Source: an uncultured Phascolarctobacterium sp. (GTDB lineage Bacteria > Bacillota > Negativicutes > Acidaminococcales > Acidaminococcaceae). Taken from it: 64,000 nt of DNA. The position numbers and the translations under genes were made by a program. The stretch's first letter is position 1. Every line of letters starts with the position of its first letter. The stretch lies in the NCBI GenBank assembly GCA_900545025.1, contig UQXH01000002.1, forward strand, positions 62,001-126,000, read 5' to 3'. This document shows, piece by piece, positions 17,682 to 24,776 of this stretch. The notes under the pieces were generated by a model. It saw only the letters and a list, made by a program, of their open reading frames with translations, did no database searches and was not told the origin of the DNA.

Positions 17682-17713
17682 AAAATACCGGATCATAGCA
17701 ATCCGGTATTTTT
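17681..17713. terminator. Bidirectional terminator, panF / tenI
   Basis: Thirteen-base complementary arms (17681-17693, 17701-17713) with A-rich 5' and T-rich 3' flanks around a 7-base loop. It serves convergent panF and the thiamine operon; the arm overlaps the tenI stop codon by one base. Confidence 0.88.
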
Positions 17714-18288
17714 TATTTTAACAGCATGAACTCACTCATTATGCAGGCTCCAGCAGCTCCACTTTTCTGTAAATCATCAAACTGCTCTCCACCCAAGGAA
17801 ATACCACCAATAGCATAAACAGGTATCTTTACTCCCTTACAAATCTCACTTAACCAGGCAAGTCCTCGCCCTGGCAAGCCGACTTTACAAGAGGTAACGT
17901 AAATATTTCCAGCCGTAAGATAATTTGCTCCTAAAGCTGCTGCTTGCTGTACTTCTTCCATGCTATGTATGGAAGCGCCAATAAGCTGAAACTTATCCCT
18001 GTAATGCTGAAATTCACTGGTCTGCAGCACTGCTAAAGGCAGATGGATATTTTTACAACTTAAATTTATCGCTGTTCGCCAAAAGCTGTGTAAAATTAAT
18101 TGTACATGATAAGTCGCACATATCTTTGCCGCTTCCTGCGCCAGCTGACCATATTCAGCAGCAGTTAAATCCTTCTCCCGCAAAATAACAGCATCCGGTT
18201 TATGTTCGCTGCTGCAGATGATTTCCAACTGCTCAGGCAAGCCGCCTGCACATAACTTCCTGTTTGTAACCGCCAGCAGCTTAAACAT
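17713..18288 (-). CDS. tenI: Thiazole tautomerase TenI-like protein
   Basis: A ThiE/TenI-fold protein of 191 residues. It matches TenI better than ThiE: the region GNIYVTSCKVGLPGRG parallels TenI, the putative catalytic His is in GASIHSMEE, and the ThiE-specific GQ-x-D and TPTK pyrophosphate motifs are missing (here NIHLPLAVL). TenI isomerises thiazole carboxylate phosphate produced by ThiG, so it fits a thiSFGH operon. General annotation may call it thiamine-phosphate synthase. I use the second ATG (18286-18288), which has GGAG seven bases upstream; the gene overlaps the thiH stop. Confidence 0.75.
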   Translation of the reverse strand: MFKLLAVTNRKLCAGGLPEQLEIICSSEHKPDAVILREKDLTAAEYGQLAQEAAKICATYHVQLILHSFWRTAINLSCKNIHLPLAVLQTSEFQHYRDKFQLIGASIHSMEEVQQAAALGANYLTAGNIYVTSCKVGLPGRGLAWLSEICKGVKIPVYAIGGISLGGEQFDDLQKSGAAGACIMSEFMLLK

Positions 18289-19489
18289 ACACATACTCCG
18301 CCATAACCGGCTGTAAACCACGTTTTTGAAGCGCAGCATGTATTTCTTTTAATGAACGTGCATCGTCAATTTCAAACTGCTCATCACCTAAATGCTCTTT
18401 ACCATGACTGCCAATGCCTGTGCTAACGCCGGCAGAAATCTTATTCGCTGCCAGCTGCATAAGATTATCACGTACACGGGCACATTCCCTGCTGGATACA
18501 ACGATGGAAGCAAAAGGCAGGAACAGCCTGTAGGCACAAACTATCTGCAGCAGCTGGTGTTCGTGTACATCAAGCGGTTCAATCTTATCATTGTTGATAA
18601 TAGGACGCAGACGCGGGCAGGAAATACTTATTTCAGCATGAGGATATTTGCGCTGTAATAAATATGCGTGCAGACCGGTCGCCAGAGCGTCACTGCGAAA
18701 GTCATCTAATCCCAGCAGCGCCGCAAAGCCTACGCCGCGCATCCCTCCACGTAAAGCTCTTTCCTGTGCATAAAAGCGATAAGGAAAAATACGTTTATGT
18801 CCGGCAAGATGCAGCTTTTCGTATTTATCACTGTTATAAGTTTCCTGAAAGACGGTTACATAATCTGCACCGCACTGATGCAAATAACGATATTTATCGC
18901 TGTTAACTGGATAAATTTCTAATCCTACTACCTTAAAATACTTCGTCGCCATTTTGCAGGCAGTACCAATATAATCTATATTGGACATCCGTCTGCTTTC
19001 ACCGGTAAGCAGCAGTATTTCCTGCATACCGGTAGCGGCTATATCCTGCATTTCCTGTTCCATCTGCTCTGCTGTCAGCTTGGCGCGCTGAATCTTATTA
19101 TGACAGTTAAAGCCGCAATAGATACAGTAATTTTCACAGTAATTAGCCAAATACAGCGGCGTAAAAATATTAACCGAATTGCCAAAATAACGTGTTCTTT
19201 CCCGCTGTGCAGCTGCAGCAATGTCTTCCAGACAGTTTAATGCTGCCGGTGCAAGCAACGCTTTAAAATCTTCTATACTGCGTTTTTCTCTGCTTAATGC
19301 TCGTTGTACGTCTGCAATGGTATACTGCTCCCACTGACATTTATTTCTTGCCGCTGTAACCTGCTCCAATAAGTCAGAATCAATAATCTCCATATCCGGC
19401 AGATACTGCATATGGTCACTCCTGCAGCTTTGAGCATATTTCTGAGCCTGTGTATCATAAATACTTGCATTAAAAAATTTGTCTTCCAT
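18281..19489 (-). CDS. thiH: 2-iminoacetate synthase ThiH
   Basis: Radical SAM tyrosine lyase that converts tyrosine to dehydroglycine (2-iminoacetate) and p-cresol for thiazole formation under anaerobic conditions. The cluster motif is CENYCIYC (Cys118, Cys122, Cys125), preceded by FTPLYLANY; LLLTGE, GLEIYPV, FQETYN and RMRGVGFAALLGL-type segments follow. The 402-residue length includes a ~40-residue N-terminal extension. Its use instead of the oxidase ThiO implies an anaerobe. The C-terminal codons overlap tenI. Confidence 0.95.
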   Translation of the reverse strand: MEDKFFNASIYDTQAQKYAQSCRSDHMQYLPDMEIIDSDLLEQVTAARNKCQWEQYTIADVQRALSREKRSIEDFKALLAPAALNCLEDIAAAAQRERTRYFGNSVNIFTPLYLANYCENYCIYCGFNCHNKIQRAKLTAEQMEQEMQDIAATGMQEILLLTGESRRMSNIDYIGTACKMATKYFKVVGLEIYPVNSDKYRYLHQCGADYVTVFQETYNSDKYEKLHLAGHKRIFPYRFYAQERALRGGMRGVGFAALLGLDDFRSDALATGLHAYLLQRKYPHAEISISCPRLRPIINNDKIEPLDVHEHQLLQIVCAYRLFLPFASIVVSSRECARVRDNLMQLAANKISAGVSTGIGSHGKEHLGDEQFEIDDARSLKEIHAALQKRGLQPVMAEYVYV

Positions 19490-19497
19490 ACTGCCTC

Positions 19498-20265
19498 CTA
19501 ATCATGCAAAAAACCTGTCAGCGGCGAAGAAGCCCTTGCTATATTGCTTACAGCGCCGGGGCCGGCCAGATAAGCCTTTCTGCCTGCTATTACAGCCTCT
19601 TTAAAAGCAGCAGCCATCAGCGGTATCTCTTGTGCGCTGGCAATAGCCGTATTAACCATAACTGCTGCCGCACCCATTTCCATTGCCTCACAGGCTTGCG
19701 ACGGTCTGCCGATACCGGCATCGACAATAACTGGCAAATCAATTTCATCAATCAAAATTTGAAGAAAATCCTTGGTTGCCAGCCCCTTATTAGAGCCAAT
19801 CGGCGCACCTAAGGGCATAATGCAGGCAGCACCGGCATCGCGCATTTCTCTGGCAGCCTGCAGATCAGGATACATATAGGGCATGACAGTAAAGCCTTCA
19901 CGTGCCAAGATTTCCGTAGCTTTGACAGTTTCATGGTTATCCGGCAAAAGATATCTGCTGTCCTTAATAACCTCAATCTTAATAAAATCAGTCTGGCACA
20001 ATTCTCTGGCCATCCTGGCAATACGTACGGCCTCTTCCGCATTACGGGCGCCGGAAGTATTCGGCAGCAAGACCACGTTCTTCGGAATATAGTCTAAAAT
20101 ATTATCCATTTCGCCGCCATTGGCACGACGCAAAGCCAAAGTTATGATTTCCGCGCCAGCTTCTTCTACTGCGGCTTTAATCAAATTCAAAGAATATTTA
20201 CCGGAACCTAAAATAAAACGCGACGAAAACTTTCTGCCGCCTAACTCAAAAAAATCTTCCTGCAT
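19498..20265 (-). CDS. thiG: Thiazole synthase ThiG
   Basis: Forms the thiazole ring from DXP, ThiS thiocarboxylate and dehydroglycine. Typical features: FSSRFILGSGKY near the start, EIITLALRR, the Schiff-base lysine in FIKIEVIKD, GFTVMPYMYPD, ACIMPLGAPIGSNKG and PVIVDAGIGRPSQACEAMEMGAAAVMVNTAIA (split over two segments). Start chosen at the ATG 20263-20265, with TTGGAGTGA upstream, giving the usual 255 aa; a longer frame overlaps thiF and adds unrelated sequence. Confidence 0.96.
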   Translation of the reverse strand: MQEDFFELGGRKFSSRFILGSGKYSLNLIKAAVEEAGAEIITLALRRANGGEMDNILDYIPKNVVLLPNTSGARNAEEAVRIARMARELCQTDFIKIEVIKDSRYLLPDNHETVKATEILAREGFTVMPYMYPDLQAAREMRDAGAACIMPLGAPIGSNKGLATKDFLQILIDEIDLPVIVDAGIGRPSQACEAMEMGAAAVMVNTAIASAQEIPLMAAAFKEAVIAGRKAYLAGPGAVSNIARASSPLTGFLHD

Positions 20266-20270
20266 AAAAG

Positions 20271-20897
20271 TCACTCCAATCCAAGTATAATCCTGCATAC
20301 GGTCTGCGACTGATGTCCGGCACAAATGGCTGCTCTTGCCGCCGTCAGCGACATATCTGCGCAATCACTTTTGCCATCTCCGCAGATATACAGTCTGTTA
20401 TTTAGCTTTCTGGTTACAATGTCATTAGCGCTGCCTAATCCCGCCATGCCTGATGCCGCTACAATTTTTTTATCTGCATAGCACGTCATAATCGTATTTA
20501 CCAGCAATGCCTTGCTTTCTGCTGCATCCAAAGCTTCGCAGATAATATCATCCTCAGCAAAAATCCCTGCCATATTATCAGCATCTAAACGCAGACAATC
20601 AATTTTCAGCTTAATAAAAGGATTTATTTCTAATAGATGCTCCTGCAAAGCCTCTGTCTTATACCTGCCAATATCTTTTAATACGTATTGCTGCCTGTTC
20701 AGATTACTTAAATCTACTTTGTCATAATCAATAAGATGTAAGTTCTGTATTCCCATCCGCACTAAGGCAACTGCAATATTACTGCCCAAGCCTCCAAGCC
20801 CTGCAATCGCTACCCGCGCCTGCTGCATCTTTGCAGCAAATTCAGTCCCATGCTTGCTGCATAAACTTTGCCAGAGAACTGCTTCATCAAGTATCAT
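20271..20897 (-). CDS. thiF: ThiS adenylyltransferase ThiF
   Basis: An E1-like adenylating enzyme of 208 residues, the short ThiF form seen in clostridia. ATP-binding VAIAGLGGLGSNIAVALVRMG, DYDKVDLSNLNRQ with the conserved Asp and Arg, and CEALDAAESKALL. It lacks the C-terminal CxxC zinc pairs of larger MoeB/ThiF proteins. It activates the C-terminal Gly-Gly of ThiS. It starts one base after thiS and runs into thiG. Confidence 0.92.
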   Translation of the reverse strand: MILDEAVLWQSLCSKHGTEFAAKMQQARVAIAGLGGLGSNIAVALVRMGIQNLHLIDYDKVDLSNLNRQQYVLKDIGRYKTEALQEHLLEINPFIKLKIDCLRLDADNMAGIFAEDDIICEALDAAESKALLVNTIMTCYADKKIVAASGMAGLGSANDIVTRKLNNRLYICGDGKSDCADMSLTAARAAICAGHQSQTVCRIILGLE

Positions 20898-20898
20898 C

Positions 20899-21093
20899 TC
20901 AGCCTCCTCCTACAAAGCTTACAATCTCTAATACATCTGCGTCTTGCAGGATAATCTCATCATAACTTGCCTTAGGTACAATCCTGCCATTCAGCTCAAC
21001 AACGACTCGTTCTATCCTATATTGCCGCTGCTGCACAAACTCTGCCAATGACAGCAGCTCTGCTAAGGATAGCTTTTCTCCATTTACCAGCAT
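20899..21093 (-). CDS. thiS: Sulfur carrier protein ThiS
   Basis: A 64-residue ubiquitin-like sulfur carrier ending in the essential VGGG (terminal Gly-Gly). It begins MLVNGEKLSL and contains RVVVELNGRIVPKASYDE. The ATG at 21091-21093 is preceded by GGAGGG; longer frames run into the leader hairpin and are rejected. It is first in thiSFGH-tenI, downstream of an attenuator-type leader. Confidence 0.93.
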   Translation of the reverse strand: MLVNGEKLSLAELLSLAEFVQQRQYRIERVVVELNGRIVPKASYDEIILQDADVLEIVSFVGGG

Positions 21094-21110
21094 CTTTTCC
21101 CTCCTGTAAA

Positions 21111-21173
21111 ACAAAAAAGTCCATGAAGAAACTACACCCGCGGTGGTGTACCCCTTCATGAACTTAGTTCACT
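21111..21173 (-). promoter_or_regulatory. thiS leader: terminator with competing antiterminator hairpin, ligand unknown
   Basis: On the minus strand a 10-bp stem GTTCATGAAG/CTTCATGGAC (21156-21165 with 21121-21130, one G-U pair) encloses an inner TACACC/GGTGTA stem, followed by a T-rich run (21111-21120): a good intrinsic terminator just before the thiS ribosome-binding site. The upstream TGAAC-TAA-GTTCA hairpin (21161-21173) uses the same 5' arm, so the two are mutually exclusive. The TPP aptamer core (CUGAGA, GAUCUGGAUAAU-type) is absent. Confidence 0.6.
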
Positions 21174-21220
21174 CTCAATCAGCACTATTTTCTTTTACCG
21201 CCTTTCGGCTTATTTATTAG

Positions 21221-21249
21221 TATACTTGTTTCTTATTCGTCTGTCAAAT
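21221..21249 (-). promoter_or_regulatory. Consensus sigma-A promoter for thiS operon
   Basis: On the minus strand TTGACA (21244-21249), 17-bp spacer, TATACT (21221-21226). It implies a ~120-base leader before thiS, holding the terminator hairpin. Confidence 0.85.
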
Positions 21250-21311
21250 CCTTTATTTCTATATATTGTGGCTTTATATTCTTCCATTTCAAAATATAGT
21301 TATATTTTTTC

Positions 21312-21339
21312 TTGACATCTCGATAAAAACCTTTATAAT
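21312..21339 (+). promoter_or_regulatory. Consensus sigma-A promoter for riboswitch-MFS transcript
   Basis: TTGACA (21312-21317), 16-bp spacer, TATAAT (21334-21339). Transcription would start near 21346, about 17 bases before the first helix of the ZTP riboswitch. Confidence 0.85.
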
Positions 21340-21362
21340 ATGAATTACAACTTAACATTCTG

Positions 21363-21432
21363 ATGCAGGACTGACGGATAAGTGGAATCGACCACATGTA
21401 CTGCATTATGAACACTGCCGACCGTCTGGGCA
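21363..21432 (+). ncRNA. ZTP (pfl motif) riboswitch
   Basis: Helix ATGCAG/CTGCAT (21363-21368 with 21401-21406) encloses ACTGACGGAT and the hairpin GTGG-AATCGA-CCAC (21382-21395). The 3' domain contains the hallmark GCCGACCGTCTGGGCA (21417-21432). GACGG (21373-21377) can pair with CCGTC (21422-21426), the long-range pairing expected of the motif. ZTP riboswitches sense the purine intermediate ZTP/ZMP, which accumulates when 10-formyl-THF runs low, and turn on one-carbon and formate genes. The downstream carrier is of the oxalate/formate type, which fits. Confidence 0.82.
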
Positions 21433-21463
21433 ATATGATTTGACCCGGATGGTTTTTGTTTTT
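21422..21463 (+). terminator. Riboswitch-controlled intrinsic terminator
   Basis: CCGTCTGGG (21422-21430) pairs with CCCGGATGG (21444-21452) over nine positions with two G-U pairs, followed by TTTTTGTTTTT (21453-21463). The 5' arm is the conserved ZTP-binding element itself, so ligand-bound aptamer should block the terminator. Confidence 0.8.
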
Positions 21464-21504
21464 CTTCCGGTCAAAAAAACTATAAAAAGAAAGAGGTTTT
21501 GCTG

Positions 21505-22725
21505 ATGAAAAAAAACAAATGGCTCATCGTCCTTGCCGCTATCGGTATCCATATCTGCATAGGCAGTGTTTATGCCTGGAGTGTTTTAACCAAGCCCATA
21601 ATGCAGGCAATGGGCTTCACCCTGCAGGAAACAACCTGGACCTTTTCCATTGCAATTTTATTTCTCGGTCTTTCTGCCGGTTTTTTAGGCAGTTATGTTG
21701 AAAAGCACGGTCCCAGACGCAGCGGACTTGTTTCCACCGTCTTCTTCGGTATCGGTATGCTGGGCACTGCCTTTGCACTTTCCCAGCACAGCCTGCCGCT
21801 AATGTATCTCTTCTATGGTGTTATTGGCGGTATCGGCCTTGGCACAGGTTACATCACTCCTGTTTCCACTTTAGTAAAATGGTTTCCCAATAATCGCGGT
21901 CTTGCAACCGGTCTTGCCATCATGGGCTTTGGCTTCGCCAGCCTCATTGCCGGTCCTGTCATGCAGCTGCTGATTGCCAAATATGGTCTTATCAATAATT
22001 TTATCATCCTCGGCGGCGTATACATGGTTATCATGGCAGCTTCCTCACTCTATCTGGAACCGCCAAAAGCTCCTGCTGTAACCGAGGCTAAAGCTAAGCT
22101 TGCCGCCCTGCCGGAAAACAATCAGGCGCAATATACTGTTAATGAGGCAATGAAGACATGGCAATTCTATGCTTTATGGTGGATATTCTTTACCAACATT
22201 ACCTGCGGCATCGGTCTTTTGGCTGTAGCCTCTCCTATGGCACAGGAAGTTATCCATATGACGCCGCTGGCAGCAGCATCCATGGTAGGTATCATTGGTT
22301 TGCTGAATGGTCTCGGACGTATTGTCTGGTCCACTGTTTCTGATTATATTGGCAGACGCAACACTTACATCATGTTCTTCCTGCTGGAAATCGCAGCCTT
22401 CTACATGCTTGCCAGCGTTACTGACAGCTTCTTATTCCAGGCGCTTATCTTCCTTATCATTACCTGCTACGGCGGCGGCTTCTCCTGCATGCCAGCTTAC
22501 CTCAGCGACTTATTCGGTACCAAGCAGCTCAGTGCTATCCACGGCCGCATACTTACTGCCTGGGGCTTAGCCGGTATTGCCGGTCCATTGCTGCTCTCCT
22601 GGATAAAAGAAACCACAAACAGCTATTCCATTACTCTCTATTTCTTTTCCGGCTGCTTTGTTCTCAGCCTGCTGATTGCCATTATTTTAAAATTAAAAAC
22701 TCAAAACGGATTAACTAAAATTTAA
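21505..22725 (+). CDS. OxlT-like MFS transporter (oxalate/formate antiporter family)
   Basis: A 406-residue MFS protein with 12 membrane helices. The N-terminal WLIVLAAIGIHICIGSVYAWSVL, the long-range GPRRSG loop and the LVKWFPNNRGLATGLAIMGFG segment match the OxlT/oxalate:formate antiporter family; C-terminal CLPAYLSDLFG and GRILTAWGLAGI are also typical. Substrate specificity in this family is broad, so formate or another small carboxylate is inferred from the ZTP riboswitch upstream. I use the ATG at 21505 with AAAGAGG about ten bases upstream; an in-frame TTG six bases earlier is less likely. Confidence 0.82.
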   Translation: MKKNKWLIVLAAIGIHICIGSVYAWSVLTKPIMQAMGFTLQETTWTFSIAILFLGLSAGFLGSYVEKHGPRRSGLVSTVFFGIGMLGTAFALSQHSLPLMYLFYGVIGGIGLGTGYITPVSTLVKWFPNNRGLATGLAIMGFGFASLIAGPVMQLLIAKYGLINNFIILGGVYMVIMAASSLYLEPPKAPAVTEAKAKLAALPENNQAQYTVNEAMKTWQFYALWWIFFTNITCGIGLLAVASPMAQEVIHMTPLAAASMVGIIGLLNGLGRIVWSTVSDYIGRRNTYIMFFLLEIAAFYMLASVTDSFLFQALIFLIITCYGGGFSCMPAYLSDLFGTKQLSAIHGRILTAWGLAGIAGPLLLSWIKETTNSYSITLYFFSGCFVLSLLIAIILKLKTQNGLTKI

Positions 22726-22756
22726 AAGCATATTACAAAAATCATATATAAAATAA

Positions 22757-22795
22757 ATAAAAGGCAGTTTAAATCTGCCTTTTATTTATTTTCAG
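22757..22795 (+). terminator. Terminator after MFS gene
   Basis: AAAAGGCAG (22759-22767) / CTGCCTTTT (22775-22783) stem followed by TTTATTTATTTT. Confidence 0.8.
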
Positions 22796-22846
22796 AATAT
22801 CTTTATTTTTTCTTATGCTTTTAAATAAACTTTTTCTTTAACATAC

Positions 22847-22878
22847 AAAAACACCTGCCGTACGGCAGGTGTTTTTTT
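22847..22878. terminator. Bidirectional terminator after rbsB
   Basis: A perfect inverted repeat, CACCTGCCG and CGGCAGGTG with A and T flanks (22847-22876), and seven T residues on the plus side. It separates the MFS gene from the convergent rbs operon. Confidence 0.88.
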
Positions 22879-22910
22879 GATTTACAAGTTGTCAAAGTAT
22901 TATGGATAAG

Positions 22911-23825
22911 TTATTTTTTTTCAACAAGTTTTAACGGAGCAGAAACTTTAGCGTCAACTTTTTCGCCTTTAGCTGCTTTAACAGCAACTTCTACACCTTG
23001 TTGACCCATGATGTCGGGCTGCTGAGCAATAGTAGCGGACATAGAGCCGTTTTCAACAGCTTTTACGCCATCGTCAGTACCATCAAAGCCAACGATGAAC
23101 ACTTTCTTATTAGCGCTCTTAGCAGCTTCGATAGCACCTAAAGCCATTTCGTCATTTTGAGCAAAAATAGCCTGGATATCAGGATTTGCCTGCAGCATAT
23201 TTTCTGCAACAGTCAAGCCTTTGCTTCTGTCAAAATCAGCAGATTGTTTAGCAACAACAGTCAGCTTTTGATCTGCAACTTTGTGGAAGCCTTCGCCGCG
23301 TTCACGAGAAGCGCTGGCACCGGGGATACCTTCCAATTCAGCAACTTTAACTTTTTCACCCAGTTTTTTAACGATATATTCAGCAGCCATCTCGCCGCCT
23401 TTTACGTTATCGGAAGCAACCAGGGAAGTTACTTTGCCTTCGTCAGCACTGCGGTCTAAGCAAATAACAGGAATATTTGCTTTATTAGCAGCTTTTACGG
23501 AAGTAGAGATTGCGGCAGAGTCAACAGGGTTTACCAGCAATACGCTGATATTCTGCTGCAGCAGGTCAGCAATATCATTAGCCTGTTTAGCAGGGTCGTT
23601 TTGCGCATCAACGATTTTAACGTTAACACCCAATTCTTTGGCTTTAGCTTCTACACCATTGCGCAATGTAACGAAGAAAGGATTGTTCTGAGTGGAAACG
23701 GAGAAACCGATGGTAATATTTTTACCGTCAGCAGGTTTAGCTTCTTTTTTTTCACCGCTGCTGCAGCCTACAATCATCATAGCCATAGCAACGATAGCAA
23801 TCATAACCAAGAAAAGTTTTTTCAT
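22911..23825 (-). CDS. rbsB: Ribose ABC transporter substrate-binding lipoprotein
   Basis: A 304-residue periplasmic-binding-protein type I. A lipoprotein signal with lipobox MIVGC (Cys21) is followed by an acidic linker, then ITIGFSVSTQNNPFFVTLRNGVEAKAKELG, here cut in the text, DAQNDPAKQANDIADLLQQ, and later IFAQNDEMALGAIEAAKSAN with VGFDGTDDG. These sugar-contacting regions are typical of RbsB. It is the last gene of rbsKDACB. Confidence 0.93.
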   Translation of the reverse strand: MKKLFLVMIAIVAMAMMIVGCSSGEKKEAKPADGKNITIGFSVSTQNNPFFVTLRNGVEAKAKELGVNVKIVDAQNDPAKQANDIADLLQQNISVLLVNPVDSAAISTSVKAANKANIPVICLDRSADEGKVTSLVASDNVKGGEMAAEYIVKKLGEKVKVAELEGIPGASASRERGEGFHKVADQKLTVVAKQSADFDRSKGLTVAENMLQANPDIQAIFAQNDEMALGAIEAAKSANKKVFIVGFDGTDDGVKAVENGSMSATIAQQPDIMGQQGVEVAVKAAKGEKVDAKVSAPLKLVEKK

Positions 23826-23840
23826 TAGATGAAATTCCTC

Positions 23841-24770
23841 CTAAGATTTTTTGCGGTCCATAAGGACTGCAAGCAAAATAACTATACCTTTGACAACTTG
23901 TTGATAAAAGCTGGATACGTTGAGGATATTCAAACCATTATTCAAAGTGCCGATAATCAGCGCACCAACCAAGGTGCCAACTATACGGCCTTTGCCGCCG
24001 GAAAGGCTGGTGCCGCCCAATACAACGGCAGCAATAGCATCAAGTTCATAACCAGTGCCGGCAGTAGGCTGTGCGCTGTTCAAACGGCTGGTTAAAATAG
24101 CGCCCGCCATACCGCAGAGCATACCGGTAACTGTATAAGCAAAAATCTTGATTCGGTTAATCTTGATGCCGGCAATATAAGAAACCTTTTCATTACCGCC
24201 TACTGCATAGGTCTTACGTCCCAAAGGAGTTTTATGCAGGATGAAATACAGGATGCCGAACATAATCAGCATCATTACCGCAGGTACGGGCAGTTCCAGA
24301 AAATACCCCTGTCCAAAGTTCAGAAAGGCTTCATTTTCAGTAAGGCCGCTGATAGGATTACCGTTAGTATATACCAGCGTCATACCTCTGAAAATAGTCA
24401 TGGTAGCCAAAGTAGCAATAAAAGGAGCAACCTTGCCATAAGTAATTACAAGGCCATTTACCGCACCAAGCGCTGCACCGATCAGACAGGCAAACACGAT
24501 ACCCAGGATAGGGTCTAAGCCGCCTACAATGAAGCTGCCCATCAAGGCACTGGATAAAGCAAGGATACTGCCTACTGATAAGTCAATACCGCCTGTAAGG
24601 ATGACAAAGGTCATACCGAAAGAAATAAGGGCGTTGATAGAAACCTGACGCAGCAGGTTCTTCAGGTTACCGGGATCAATAAAGCTGCTGTTCAGGCAGG
24701 CAATGACAACAAACAATACTATCAATCCGATTAAGGAACCAGATTTTTTCATTATAGCTTTTACATCCAT
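23841..24770 (-). CDS. rbsC: Ribose ABC transporter permease
   Basis: A 309-residue permease with about 8-10 membrane helices. FGMTFVILTGGIDLSVGSILALSSALMG, SAVNGLVITYGKVAPFIATLATM-like and VLGGTSLSGGKGRIVGTLVGALIIGTLNNGLNIL motifs (each abbreviated) identify the RbsC/XylH/AraH type. Ordered rbsA-rbsC-rbsB with short gaps of 6 and 15 bases. Confidence 0.94.
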   Translation of the reverse strand: MDVKAIMKKSGSLIGLIVLFVVIACLNSSFIDPGNLKNLLRQVSINALISFGMTFVILTGGIDLSVGSILALSSALMGSFIVGGLDPILGIVFACLIGAALGAVNGLVITYGKVAPFIATLATMTIFRGMTLVYTNGNPISGLTENEAFLNFGQGYFLELPVPAVMMLIMFGILYFILHKTPLGRKTYAVGGNEKVSYIAGIKINRIKIFAYTVTGMLCGMAGAILTSRLNSAQPTAGTGYELDAIAAVVLGGTSLSGGKGRIVGTLVGALIIGTLNNGLNILNVSSFYQQVVKGIVILLAVLMDRKKS

Positions 24771-24776
24771 TATAAA

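Noticed and set aside
21130..21165. Resemblance of the thiS leader to a T-box (ACCACCGCGGG)
   Set aside because: The required AGGGTGGNACCGCG antiterminator bulge is not present and there is no room for a specifier stem in a ~120-base leader.
21464..21480. Hairpin of TTGACC...GGTCAA following the ZTP terminator as a second terminator
   Set aside because: It is followed by A rather than T residues on the plus strand, so it cannot terminate the MFS transcript.
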